A stretch of 64,000 bases of DNA, taken from NCBI RefSeq assembly GCF_019049245.1, contig NZ_JAGMUK010000079.1, positions 49,082 to 113,081 on the forward strand, in the 5' to 3' direction. The notes beneath the pieces were generated by a model, which was given only the letters and a program-made list of their open reading frames with translations, did not search any database and was not told the DNA's origin. The position numbers and the translations under genes are program-made. Positions 9,416 to 17,473 of this stretch are shown one piece after another. The stretch comes from Streptomyces sp. AC555_RSS877. Its GTDB lineage: Bacteria > Actinomycetota > Actinomycetes > Streptomycetales > Streptomycetaceae. How positions within the stretch are numbered: the stretch's first letter is position 1; each line of letters begins with the position of its first letter.

Positions 9416-10186
9416 CTAACCCCTCTGCGGGACGACCTGGAAGTACACCGCGGTCATCACGAAGTTCGTCACGAACAGCAACATGAAGGTGATCACCACC
9501 GACTGGTTCACCGCGTCGCCCACACCCTTCGGTCCGCCCTTCGCGGTGAGCCCCTTGTACGAGGCGACGATCCCGGCGATCGCGCCGAAGACGAGTGCCT
9601 TGACCTCGGCCGCCCACAGGTCGGAGAGCTGGGCGAGGGTGGTGAAGGAGGCGAGGTAGGCGCCGGGAGTGCCGTTTTGCAGGACGACGTTGAAGAAGTA
9701 GCCGCCCGCCACGCCGACCACCGACACCAGGCCGTTGAGCAGCACCGCCACCAGCATCGACGCCAGCACGCGCGGCACGACGAGTCGGTGGATGGGGTCG
9801 ATGCCCAGCACCTGCATCGCGTCGATCTCGTCGCGGATCTTCCGCGCCCCGAGGTCGGCGCAGATCGCCGTGCCGCCGGCGCCCGCGATCAGCAGCGCGG
9901 TGACGATGGGCGAGGCCTCGCGCAGCACGGCGAGCACGGAGGCGGCACCCGAGAAGGACTGGGCGCCGAGCTGCCGCGTGAGGCTGCCGATCTGCAACGC
10001 GATGACCGCGCCGAAGGGGATGGAGACCAGGGCCGTCGGCAGGATGGTGACGCTCGCGACGAACCACGCCTGCTGGATGAACTCCCTTGCCTGGAAGGGC
10101 CGTCGGGGAATGGTCCGGACGACGTCCAGCGCCATTGCGAACAGGCTCCCCGAGTGCCGCAGTGCTCCGGTCGGTGACAGACTCAT
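9416..10186 (-). CDS. yrbE1A: YrbE1A, MlaE-family permease of the Mce importer
   Basis: A 256-residue MlaE/YrbE-type permease. Its signature GAGGTAICADLGARKIRDEIDAMQVLGIDP matches the family coupling region (DEIDAM). Hydrophobic helices occupy about 45-70, 90-115, 140-175, 195-215 and 225-250. ATG at 10186 overlaps the mceG stop as ATGA. With YrbE1B it forms the transmembrane channel. Confidence 0.93.
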   Translation of the reverse strand: MSLSPTGALRHSGSLFAMALDVVRTIPRRPFQAREFIQQAWFVASVTILPTALVSIPFGAVIALQIGSLTRQLGAQSFSGAASVLAVLREASPIVTALLIAGAGGTAICADLGARKIRDEIDAMQVLGIDPIHRLVVPRVLASMLVAVLLNGLVSVVGVAGGYFFNVVLQNGTPGAYLASFTTLAQLSDLWAAEVKALVFGAIAGIVASYKGLTAKGGPKGVGDAVNQSVVITFMLLFVTNFVMTAVYFQVVPQRG

Positions 10187-11130
10187 GCGCCGGCCACCGC
10201 CTTCTGGTGCGGCGCGGCCTCGCGTCGGGCGATCGCCTCCCAGCGCGGCGGCCGGGGAATGCCCGGCCCCGGCAGCAGGCGGGGAGTCAGAGCCTGACTG
10301 CCGGGAGACCGTGTGCCCTTGCCGTCGTCGCCGAGCGCGGCGAGCTCCTGCTCGACCTGCGCGGCGTCCTTCTCCTCCGCCATCCCGATCGGGCCCTGCA
10401 TCCGGCCGTTCAGGAACTGCCGTACGACCGGCTCGTCGCTGGTCAGCAGCTTCTCGCGCGGCCCGAACATCACCAGCTCGCGGCGGAACAGCAGCCCGAT
10501 GTTGTCCGGCACCTGGCGGGCCGAGGCGATGTCGTGCGTGACGATCAGGAAGGTCGCGTCGATCTGGGCGTTGAGGTCGACGATGAGCTGGTTGAGGTAG
10601 GCGACGCGGACCGGGTCCAGGCCCGAGTCGGGTTCGTCGAAGAGGATGATCTCCGGGTCGAGCACCAGGGCCCGCGCCAGCCCCGCCCGCTTCCGCATGC
10701 CGCCGGAGATCTCGCCGGGCAGCTTCCCCTCGGCGCCGATCAGCCCGACCATGTCCATCTTCTCCAGCACGATGCGCCGGATCTCGCTCTCGGACTTACG
10801 GGTGTGCTCGCGCAGCGGAAAGGCGATGTTGTCGTACAGGTTCATCGACCCGAACAGTGCGCCGTCCTGGAACAGTACGCCGAACAGCTTCCGCACCTCG
10901 TACAGGTCGTGCTCGCGGAGCCTCGTGATGTCCCGGCCCTGGATCGTGATCGAGCCGCGCTCCGGTTTCAGCAGTCCCACGAGCGTCTTGAGGAAGACCG
11001 ACTTGCCCGTGCCCGAGGGGCCGAGCATGACCGAGACCTCCCCGGCGGGCAGCGTCAGTGAGACGTCCTGCCAGATGACCTGGTGACCGAAGGACTTGGT
11101 CAGCCCTTCCACACAGATCTCGACACCCAT
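10183..11130 (-). CDS. mceG: MceG (Mkl), ATPase of the Mce importer
   Basis: A 315-residue ABC ATPase: Walker A GPSGTGKS, signature ISGGMRKRAGLARAL, Walker B EIILFDEPDSGLDP, H-loop VTHD. The ISGGMRKR signature and SGLDPV are typical of the MlaF/Mkl class that powers MCE transporters. The C-terminal 70 residues are a Gly/Pro/Arg-rich tail. ATG at 11130 has an AGGGTGG site in front; a GTG at 11139 is an alternative. In mycobacteria mceG is usually unlinked; here it is the first gene of the mce operon, so one promoter could drive the whole importer. Confidence 0.92.
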   Translation of the reverse strand: MGVEICVEGLTKSFGHQVIWQDVSLTLPAGEVSVMLGPSGTGKSVFLKTLVGLLKPERGSITIQGRDITRLREHDLYEVRKLFGVLFQDGALFGSMNLYDNIAFPLREHTRKSESEIRRIVLEKMDMVGLIGAEGKLPGEISGGMRKRAGLARALVLDPEIILFDEPDSGLDPVRVAYLNQLIVDLNAQIDATFLIVTHDIASARQVPDNIGLLFRRELVMFGPREKLLTSDEPVVRQFLNGRMQGPIGMAEEKDAAQVEQELAALGDDGKGTRSPGSQALTPRLLPGPGIPRPPRWEAIARREAAPHQKAVAGA

Positions 11131-11272
11131 CCGGTCCACCCTTCAGCCCCTGGAGCAGCTCTGACATCTGCTCTACGGGGAGGGGACGGGCGTCCGTCGC
11201 TCGGATGGCGGATTTTTTCGAGCGGGTTTCCGGTCGAGGGGTTCGCGGCGATCTGTGACGGTATGTCCGGAG

Positions 11273-12334
11273 CTACGGCAGTGGAGTCGCCGTCGGCACG
11301 GGGAGCGAGGCGGACGGTACGACCGTGGAGGCGTCCGGGATCGCCGGGAGTGGCGCGTCCGTGGGAAGGGCGGAGGACATGGCCGGCAGATCGGGGACCC
11401 CGGCCAGTTCCGGCACCTCGGGCACCGGCGGCACCTCCGGCGCGGACAGCACCGGCGCGGACAGCACCGGCAGGGGGGACACGGAGAGCTCCGGCAGCGA
11501 CGGCACGGTGAGCGGCAGGAACGATTCGCTCGCCGGGGACCCGGCTGCTCTCCGTTCGGCCGACGCGGGCTGGCTCCCCTGAGACGTACGCCCCTCGCCA
11601 CCGCCGTCCGGGCGCAGCGCCTCCGGACCCTGCGAGGCGACAGCGGGCCGAGGCGCCGTACCGCCCCCCTCAACGGCGTACGGCAGCAACACCAACCCCG
11701 CCACCGCCAGCGTCGCCGCCGTCGAGGTGACCGCAACGGCCTGCACCTTGCCGTCCCCGCGCGGCCGCCCCCGGCCGATCACGAACAGCGCGAACCCGAG
11801 CGTGGCCGCCAGCGACTGCCGCAGTGTCCGCCGTGCCCGGGCCAGCAGCGACTCGACGGTCCGGTAGCTCAGCCCCATCCGGACGGCGACCTGGCCGACG
11901 TCCAGGTCCTCCGACCTCAGCCGCAGCGCCTCGGCCTGCCGCGCGGGAAGCTCACCACTGCGTACAGCCAGCCACTTCGCCTCGGCCCGGTCGCACACCG
12001 CCTCCTCGACGGGCACCGGGCCGGGGGCGATGAGGGTCGGGCTGGTGCGGACCTGGGCATCGCGGTTCACCTGTCGGTAGCGGTCGACGCACAGCCGCAT
12101 CGTGACCGTCGTCAGCCAGGCCACGAGCCGCTCGTCGTCCAGGCCGGGGCGCTCGGCGGCGCGCAGCATCGCCTCGTGCACCGCGTCCTCGGCGTCCTCC
12201 GCGCTCATCGACCGGCGCCGGGCCACCTTGAGCAGCTGCTCGCGGTGGCTCCACATGCGCTGCCAGCGGTCGTCGGCGGCGTGCAGCTCCGCGGGTATTT
12301 CCGCGGGCGATTCCGCAGGCATGTCCGTCGCCAT
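11273..12334 (-). CDS. ECF-type sigma factor with C-terminal membrane anchor
   Basis: A 353-residue protein. Residues about 25-90 are sigma region 2 (SAEDAEDAVHEAMLRAAERP and WLTTVTMRLCVDRYRQ); residues about 125-175 are region 4 (LPARQAEALRLRSEDLDVGQ and MGLSYRTVESLLARARRTL). A basic stretch and one membrane helix follow at about 199-221 (AVAVTSTAATLAVAGLVLLPYAV), then a Ser/Pro/Glu-rich tail of about 130 residues predicted outside. A membrane-tethered sigma factor would need proteolysis or work at the membrane. The stop is 142 bp before mceG on the same strand, so it may regulate the mce operon; no anti-sigma gene is adjacent. ATG 12334 was preferred for its GAAGGGG site; starts further up the frame exist. 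Confidence 0.82.
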   Translation of the reverse strand: MATDMPAESPAEIPAELHAADDRWQRMWSHREQLLKVARRRSMSAEDAEDAVHEAMLRAAERPGLDDERLVAWLTTVTMRLCVDRYRQVNRDAQVRTSPTLIAPGPVPVEEAVCDRAEAKWLAVRSGELPARQAEALRLRSEDLDVGQVAVRMGLSYRTVESLLARARRTLRQSLAATLGFALFVIGRGRPRGDGKVQAVAVTSTAATLAVAGLVLLPYAVEGGGTAPRPAVASQGPEALRPDGGGEGRTSQGSQPASAERRAAGSPASESFLPLTVPSLPELSVSPLPVLSAPVLSAPEVPPVPEVPELAGVPDLPAMSSALPTDAPLPAIPDASTVVPSASLPVPTATPLP

Positions 12335-12444
12335 GAGGGCCCCTTCGCGCTCACCCACCGGTCTCGTGCTGTCCGGCGGGAGGCGCACATTACCGCCGAG
12401 TATCAGCGGTTGTGGAGGGGGCGGCGGTGATCGAGTCCGCGCTG

Positions 12445-13467
12445 TTATTGGTCAGCGTTACGGGTCAGCTGGTCGGCGCTGGGCAGCAGGTCGTCGCCGG
12501 GGAGCCCGATGTCCGGGTCGGGGAGGGGGAGTTGCGGCTCCTCCGTCTCCCCGGGATCGGGGGCCGGGCGGGAGGTGGTGGGGGTCGGCGAGGCGGGGGT
12601 CGACGGGGTGCGGGACGGGGTGGCGCTCGGACGGGCGGAGGGTGTGCGTGAGGCCGACTTCGAGGGTGACCGCGACGGCTCGGGGCGGGCCGAGGCGCCG
12701 GCGGAGCCGTCCGGCACCACCCGGTGCCCTTCCAGGAAGTACGCGTACCAGGCCCGGACCGTGCGCAGATACGCCGTCGAGTGGTTGTAGCCGAGGATCG
12801 CCCGGTCCAGCTGGGCGGGATGCGACAGATCCCGGCCGCCCGCGCAGAGGTAGCGTCCGGCGGCGAGTGCCGCGTCGAAGACGTTGTTCGGATCCGTACG
12901 CCCGTCGCCGTTGCCGTCCGCGCCCCAGCGGGCCCAGGTCGACGGGATGAACTGCATCGGCCCGACCGCCCGGTCGTACGCCGTGTCCCCGTCGTGAGCA
13001 CCGCCGTCGGTGTCCCGGATCAGCGCGAAGGCGACGCCGTCCAGCCGTGGCCCGAGGATCGGCGTCACCGTCGTACCGTCCGACGTCACTCCGCCACCCC
13101 GCGCCTGCCCGGACTCCACCTGCCCGATCGCCGCCAGCAGCTGCCATCGCAGCCGGCAGCCGGGCGCCTCACGTGAGAGCCGCTCCTCTGCTCGCCGGTA
13201 AGCGGCGAACACGCTCGCCGGCAGCGCAGCGCCCACCGCCGCCGGTGCCGCGTCGCCGTCCCGCTTGCCGGCCCGCAGCGGCGGCAGCTCGGTGCGGTAC
13301 GGGGTGTTGCCGGACACGCCCGGTCCGTGCCCGGCGGATGCCTGCCCGGGTGCCGGCGCCGAGGCCCGCGCCGGGGCCGCCCCCGGCGCCTGTGACGCGG
13401 TCAGCGCAACCATCGCCGCCACCGCGGCCGCCGTACCCTTGACGACTCTGACTCCGTGCCCTGCCAC
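12445..13467 (-). CDS. Secreted lytic transglycosylase (MltB/SLT-like)
   Basis: A 340-residue secreted protein: signal peptide in the first 30 residues (AAAVAAMVALTASQAPGA), catalytic domain at about 80-245, then a Pro/Ser/Thr tail of about 95 residues. Catalytic-site features are AIGQVESGQ (Glu near residue 116), GPMQFIPSTWARWG and the EF-hand-like DGNGDGRTDPNNVFDAA. The family cleaves the MurNAc-GlcNAc bond of peptidoglycan. GTG at 13467 has a GGAGGGG site 7 nt upstream. It lies 110 bp before the tethered sigma gene on the same strand, so wall turnover and envelope signalling may be linked. Confidence 0.88.
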   Translation of the reverse strand: MAGHGVRVVKGTAAAVAAMVALTASQAPGAAPARASAPAPGQASAGHGPGVSGNTPYRTELPPLRAGKRDGDAAPAAVGAALPASVFAAYRRAEERLSREAPGCRLRWQLLAAIGQVESGQARGGGVTSDGTTVTPILGPRLDGVAFALIRDTDGGAHDGDTAYDRAVGPMQFIPSTWARWGADGNGDGRTDPNNVFDAALAAGRYLCAGGRDLSHPAQLDRAILGYNHSTAYLRTVRAWYAYFLEGHRVVPDGSAGASARPEPSRSPSKSASRTPSARPSATPSRTPSTPASPTPTTSRPAPDPGETEEPQLPLPDPDIGLPGDDLLPSADQLTRNADQ

Positions 13468-13709
13468 TTTCTGGTCCCCTCCCTGCAGACGTCTGTCCGT
13501 CGTCTGCTCTACGGGGCAGGAGGATGGGTCCGTCGCACCGGTTTCCGCGCGTGCCGCTGGGGCGGCTTCCGCCACTCCGAAGAGGACCTCGCACTCGACG
13601 GTCAGCACTACGAGAACCAGCGACCTCCCGCAGAACGCCCTGTGAGTAGCTCGCCACCACCGGAGCTGAACTGTGGCCGCCGCTTGACTTGGTCCAGTCC
13701 CTCCTGTGC

Positions 13710-13767
13710 GGCCTCGTTGAGGCCGCGTTGGGGCCGCAAGGGCGGGAACAGACTGACAAGGGCTGAG
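13710..13767 (+). repeat. Dispersed 58-bp repeat, copy A
   Basis: This segment matches 29059-29116 at 53 of 58 positions by hand alignment without gaps. Both copies contain GGCCGCGTTG-(A/G)-GGCCGCAAGG and GAACAGACTGACAAGG. It lies outside genes. It may be an IS remnant, a recombination site or a common intergenic element. Confidence 0.7.
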
Positions 13768-14015
13768 TAGCACCGACACCGCTCATCCTGCCTGACCTGC
13801 GAAAACGCCCCCGGCGGCCCAGCTTCTCACCGGCTCCGCGGGCCAGGGCAGGCGGCCTGGCGGACCTCCCTGGTCAGAGCGTGCCCTCTGGGACGGACGG
13901 CGGGACACCGGCGGCGGGCTCGGGCGCCGCCCAGGGCGTCGCCGCCCTCGGGCCGGTGCCGCGGAAGGTGGCCATCCCTTCTGTCCCGAGGGTCTCGATC
14001 GGCTCGCATTCCCGA

Positions 14016-14052
14016 CATGTAATGTGCCTTAACTGTCGGCACCTATTACATG
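14016..14052. promoter_or_regulatory. Inverted repeat before the GNAT gene
   Basis: CATGTAATGTGCC (14016-14028) is mirrored by GGCACCTATTACATG (14038-14052), with two unpaired bases in the right arm and a 9-nt loop. It ends 1 nt before the GGAGG site of the acetyltransferase, so it could be an operator or a 5' UTR hairpin occluding translation. It is AT-rich against the local background. Confidence 0.55.
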
Positions 14053-14062
14053 CGGAGGTCGT

Positions 14063-14710
14063 GTGGATACCGAGATCGTGCGAGCCTGGGTCGACGGCTG
14101 GGCCACCTCGCGCGGGGCCGCCCCTCCCGTGGAAATCCCCTGGGGATTCACGGTGGACGTCGGACTGCCTACGCAGGTGACCCGGCACGTCTTACCCAAC
14201 GCCGACGAGACGCTCATCCGCAGGCTCATGGAGACGGCCACAGCACCTGGCACCTGGCTCAAGGTACTCGCGGCCCCAGAGGTCATATCCCCCTGGCTCA
14301 CACCCGCATGGGCCTTTGACGCCCCTGGCTTCCTGATGTCGACAACCCTGCACCCGTCCACGACGGACCTCCCTGCCGGCTACCAACTGCGCACCTGGAG
14401 CCGAGGTGATGTCACCCGCGCCCTCATCCTCGACATGCGCGGCGCCTTTGCCGCCCACGGCCAGGTCGCCGGCCCTTCCCGCGCCGGCCACGTCGTGTTC
14501 GACCAGATAGAGACCGCACCCGCTCACCGTCGCCAGGGCCTGGGACGGGCAGTCATGCGCACCCTGGCCAACGCGGCGATCACGGCGGGCGCTCGGGCTG
14601 GGGTGCTCGCCGCCACGGTTGACGGGCAGGGCCTTTACGAGTCGCTTGGCTGGACCATGCGCGCACCACTCACCAGTGTCTTCCTCACGTCATCCGACGC
14701 CGGACGATAG
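14063..14710 (+). CDS. GNAT-family acetyltransferase
   Basis: A 215-residue protein whose C-terminal half carries the GNAT core: strand VVFDQIETAPAHRRQGLGRAVM with the acetyl-CoA loop (RRQGLGRA), helix MRTLANAAITAGARAGVLAA, and the final GLYESLGW. The N-terminal 100 residues are not a typical GNAT extension and may set substrate choice, which I cannot tell. GTG start at 14063 with GGAGG 4 nt upstream. It is monocistronic, with a strong inverted repeat directly upstream. Confidence 0.85.
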   Translation: MDTEIVRAWVDGWATSRGAAPPVEIPWGFTVDVGLPTQVTRHVLPNADETLIRRLMETATAPGTWLKVLAAPEVISPWLTPAWAFDAPGFLMSTTLHPSTTDLPAGYQLRTWSRGDVTRALILDMRGAFAAHGQVAGPSRAGHVVFDQIETAPAHRRQGLGRAVMRTLANAAITAGARAGVLAATVDGQGLYESLGWTMRAPLTSVFLTSSDAGR

Positions 14711-15067
14711 ACGGCAGGCTCAGGCCGCCGCAGCGTGTACATCGACCCTGGGCCAGCAGCAATGGCGAGGAGCCGGCCGTAGCCCGGCCAACTTCTTGGT
14801 CTTGTCCACCGCTTCCGTCGGATGCGCGTTGGCGATGCCCCCGCCCGGCCGCACTGCTGACGTGTGAGGGTGCGGTTTCCGGTGATGCTGTAGCGCGTCC
14901 GGCCGCGAGCGGGCCGTTCGTCATGACCGGGACCGACCTCACCTGGCGGTTGTCTCTCCGCGACACGGCGAAGGTCCTAGGACCAATGCCTGATCGGCGG
15001 GAAGCAGCTCTTGCTGCTAGCTTCCAGTTGCACATTAGTTGCAATAATGAGCCGAAGGATGTTGGAC
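14711..15067. other. Intergenic region carrying the sodF control region
   Basis: 357 bp between the acetyltransferase and sodF. The only recognised elements are the Nur-type operator at 15028-15044 and the GAAGGA ribosome site at 15054-15059. The first 250 bp show no gene. Confidence 0.6.
15028..15044 (+). promoter_or_regulatory. Nur-type operator upstream of sodF
   Basis: TTGCAC-ATTAG-TTGCAA matches the Nur box of Streptomyces (tTGCaa-N5-ttGCAA) at all but one base of the two half-sites. It lies 23 bp before the sodF ATG. Nur is the nickel-responsive Fur-family repressor known to silence sodF when nickel is present. Confidence 0.8.
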
Positions 15068-15709
15068 ATGGCGGTTTACACGCTCCCGGAGCTTCCGTAC
15101 GACTACGCGGCGCTCGAACCGGTCATCAACCCCCAGATCGTCGAGCTGCACCACGACAAGCACCACGCGGCGTACGTGAAGGGCGCGAACGACACGCTGG
15201 AGCAGCTCGCGGAGGCGCGCGACAAGGAGGCGTGGGGTGCGATCAACGGCCTGGAGAAGAACCTGGCCTTCCACCTCTCCGGCCACATCCTCCACTCCAT
15301 CTACTGGCACAACATGACCGGTGACGGCGGCGGCGAGCCGCTGGCCGCCGATGGTGTGGGCGAGCTCGCGGATGCGATCGCCGAGTCGTTCGGCTCGTTC
15401 GCGGGCTTCAAGGCGCAGTTGACCAAGGCCGCCGCGACGACCCAGGGTTCGGGCTGGGGCGTCCTCGCCTACGAGCCGCTCAGCGGCCGCCTCATCGTCG
15501 AGCAGGTCTACGACCACCAGGGCAACGTCGGCCAGGGCTCGACCCCCATCCTGGTCTTCGACGCCTGGGAGCACGCCTTCTACCTGCAGTACAAGAACCA
15601 GAAGGTCGACTTCATCGACGCCATGTGGGCCGTCGTCAACTGGCAGGACGTGGCGCGGCGTTATGCCGCCGCCAAGGAGCGCGGCGACAGCCTGCTGCTC
15701 GCGCCGTGA
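15068..15709 (+). CDS. sodF: Iron (Fe/Mn-family) superoxide dismutase
   Basis: A 213-residue enzyme, the normal size of Streptomyces SodF. It shows the family metal-site motifs HHDKHHAAYV, HLSGHILHSIYWHNM and DAWEHAFYLQY. It converts superoxide to hydrogen peroxide and oxygen in the cytoplasm. ATG 15068 follows a GAAGGA site by 8 nt and gives the conserved start MAVYTLPELPYDY; upstream in-frame codons have no ribosome site. The Nur box and the convergent nik operon show that this is the nickel-independent SOD used when Ni-SOD cannot be loaded. Confidence 0.95.
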   Translation: MAVYTLPELPYDYAALEPVINPQIVELHHDKHHAAYVKGANDTLEQLAEARDKEAWGAINGLEKNLAFHLSGHILHSIYWHNMTGDGGGEPLAADGVGELADAIAESFGSFAGFKAQLTKAAATTQGSGWGVLAYEPLSGRLIVEQVYDHQGNVGQGSTPILVFDAWEHAFYLQYKNQKVDFIDAMWAVVNWQDVARRYAAAKERGDSLLLAP

Positions 15710-15739
15710 GCGCAATGAGGCCGTAGCGCGTCCGCGGTC

Positions 15740-15835
15740 GCACAGATGTCCTGCTCGTGATCGTCTTCTCAACTTTCACTCGCAGGCAGCACAACAGAGG
15801 GCTCCTGCGAGGACATGACTCGCAGGGGCCCTCCG
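15740..15835 (+). ncRNA. Possible s-SodF sRNA from the sodF 3' UTR
   Basis: In S. coelicolor a small RNA of about 90 nt is processed from the 3' UTR of sodF mRNA and base-pairs with the sodN leader. Here the sodF 3' flank ends in a perfect 15-bp hairpin, leaving about 120 nt after the stop codon, enough for such an RNA. Much of it is antisense to the nikE 3' end. The 5' boundary is a guess from length only, and sodN is not in the window. Confidence 0.4.
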
Positions 15836-16503
15836 GCTGACGGGTTCTCCTTGACCAGCGTGTCCCAGTCGACTGTCCGGTCGCACCAGCGCCGCAGGAG
15901 CACACGGTCGTGTCCCACGGCGAGCAGGCCCGCACCGGTCGTCCGGCGGTAGTCCTCGACGACGGTGACCAGCGCGGCTGTGGTGGAGGCGTCCAGCATC
16001 GCCGTCATCTCGTCGCACACCAGCCAGCGTGGGCGCAGCACGAGGGCGCGGGCCAAGCAGGCGCGTTGCAGCTGGCCGTCGCTGACCTCGTGCGGGCGCC
16101 TGCCCAGCAGGTCGGGGGTCAGGCCGACGGTCGCGGCCAGTTCGGGAACCCGTTCAGGGACGGCCTCGCGGCGGCCCGTGGCGCGCAGGGGCTCGGCGAT
16201 CAGGTCGGTGAGCCGCAGCCGGGGGTCGGCGGACAGCCGGGGCTGCTGGAAGACGATCCCGATGGCGGTGCGCCGTTCGCTCGAGGCGCGGTGGCGCCAG
16301 CGGTGTACCGGTGCGCCGTCCAGGACGAGGGCGCCGGAGTCCGGGCGATGCAGCAGGGCGGCGACGCGCGCCAGGGTGGACTTGCCGCAGCCGCTTGGCC
16401 CGAGCAGCCCGACAGCTTCGCCGGGAGCGATGGTCAGGGAAGCGTTCCGCACCACGGGTGCGTGCCGCTCGTATCCGGCGGTGATGCGGCGCAGTTCAAG
16501 CAC
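15769..16503 (-). CDS. nikE: Nickel ABC importer, ATPase NikE
   Basis: A 244-residue ABC ATPase: Walker A GPSGCGKST, Q-loop FQQPRLS, signature region VSDGQLQRACLARAL, Walker B WLVCDEMTAMLD, H-loop GHD. The signature departs from the usual LSGGQ (SDGQ here), and residues after Walker B are also atypical (DEMTAMLD rather than DEPTSALD). It overlaps nikD by 8 bp. By order and Nur control it is assigned to nickel uptake; by sequence alone it is only a DppF/NikE-type ATPase. Confidence 0.82.
   Translation of the reverse strand: MLELRRITAGYERHAPVVRNASLTIAPGEAVGLLGPSGCGKSTLARVAALLHRPDSGALVLDGAPVHRWRHRASSERRTAIGIVFQQPRLSADPRLRLTDLIAEPLRATGRREAVPERVPELAATVGLTPDLLGRRPHEVSDGQLQRACLARALVLRPRWLVCDEMTAMLDASTTAALVTVVEDYRRTTGAGLLAVGHDRVLLRRWCDRTVDWDTLVKENPSAGGPLRVMSSQEPSVVLPASES
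15797..15833 (+). terminator. Strong hairpin at the sodF/nikE convergence
   Basis: GAGGGCTCCTGCGAG pairs with CTCGCAGGGGCCCTC over 15 bp (one G-U pair) around a 7-nt loop. No T-run follows, which is common for Streptomyces terminators. It lies inside the last codons of nikE, 88 bp past the sodF stop, and most likely ends sodF transcription. Confidence 0.65.
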
Positions 16504-17473
16504 GGAGATCCTCCTGCACGTAAGGGTGGTGGCAGGCGACGGCCCCCGCGCTGGTCAGGTGCGGCAAGGTGGCGCAGGTGTCGGTGGCCCGGGCGCAGCG
16601 GGCGGCGAAGGCGCAGCCGTCGGGGAGTTCGCCCAGTTCCGGGGGCATGCCGGGGATGGGGGAGAAGGCGCGGTCCGGGAGGGCTTGGAGGAGGCCACGG
16701 CTGTAGGGATGGCGGGGGCCGGGAGAGCCGAAGAAGGCCTGCGCGTCGGCCAGTTCGACGAGCCGCCCCGCGTACATCACGGCCACGCGGTCGGCTATGC
16801 GTTCGGCCGCTGCCAGGTCGTGGGTGATCACCAGCAGGGCTTGTCCGGCGGTATCCACAGGACGCCGTAGCTCGTCGACCGTGCGGTCGACCAGGTCGCG
16901 GTCGAGTCCGGTGGTCGGTTCGTCGGCGAGCAGCAGGGGTGCGTCGCCGACGAGGGCGAGGGAGGTGGCGGCGCGCTGGGCGAGGCCGCCGGAGAGCTGA
17001 TGCGGGTGACGGTCGAGATGGTCCGGGGGGAAGGCGGCACGCTCGGCTGCCGATCGCGCGGCCTGAGCCCGGGCGGCGCGGCCACGGCTGCCGGTCAACG
17101 CGGCGACCGTCTCCTCCAGTTGGGAGCGGATGGTGCGTACGGGGGTGAGGTGCGCGGCGGGACTCTGCGGAATGAGGCCGATCAGGCGGCCACGGACCCT
17201 GCGGGCGAGGGTCTGCTCGTCGGTGGAGAGCAGGTCGAGATCGCCGAGGCGGGCCTCGCCCGCGGTCTGGGCGTTGGCGGGGAGCAGGCCGAGCAGGGCG
17301 GAGGCGAGGACGGACTTGCCGCAGCCGCTCTCCCCGACCAGGGCCAGGCACTCGCCGGCCGCCACGTCGAAGTGCGCGTCGGTGACGGCGGCGATCCGGC
17401 GACCGCCGGGCATGAGGAAGCGCACGGACAGCCCGCGTACCGACAGCACGGGCTGTCGCTCGGTGAGAGTCAC
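16496..17473 (-). CDS. nikD: Nickel ABC importer, ATPase NikD
   Basis: A 325-residue peptide/nickel-type ABC ATPase: Walker A GESGCGKSV, signature LSGGLAQRAATSLAL, Walker B LLLADEPTTGLD, H-loop ITHD. The C-terminal oligopeptide-transporter extension is present, with a cysteine cluster (CAFAARCARATDTC, then CHHP) that in this family can bind an iron-sulphur cluster. GTG 17473 overlaps the nikC stop as GTGA. The long open frame above it is a shadow of nikC. Confidence 0.85.
   Translation of the reverse strand: MTLTERQPVLSVRGLSVRFLMPGGRRIAAVTDAHFDVAAGECLALVGESGCGKSVLASALLGLLPANAQTAGEARLGDLDLLSTDEQTLARRVRGRLIGLIPQSPAAHLTPVRTIRSQLEETVAALTGSRGRAARAQAARSAAERAAFPPDHLDRHPHQLSGGLAQRAATSLALVGDAPLLLADEPTTGLDRDLVDRTVDELRRPVDTAGQALLVITHDLAAAERIADRVAVMYAGRLVELADAQAFFGSPGPRHPYSRGLLQALPDRAFSPIPGMPPELGELPDGCAFAARCARATDTCATLPHLTSAGAVACHHPYVQEDLRA

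Larger units (their letters stand above)
13468..14062. other. Intergenic region without a convincing gene
   Basis: This region lies between the divergent transglycosylase and acetyltransferase genes. It holds copy A of a 58-bp dispersed repeat (13710-13767) and an inverted repeat just before the acetyltransferase (14016-14052). Short open frames on both strands have no recognisable domain. Confidence 0.6.

Noticed and set aside
11190..11250. Hairpin with a T-run between the sigma factor and mceG
   Set aside because: The T-run lies on the wrong side for transcripts on the minus strand, so it is not a terminator for the sigma gene; no plus-strand gene ends there.
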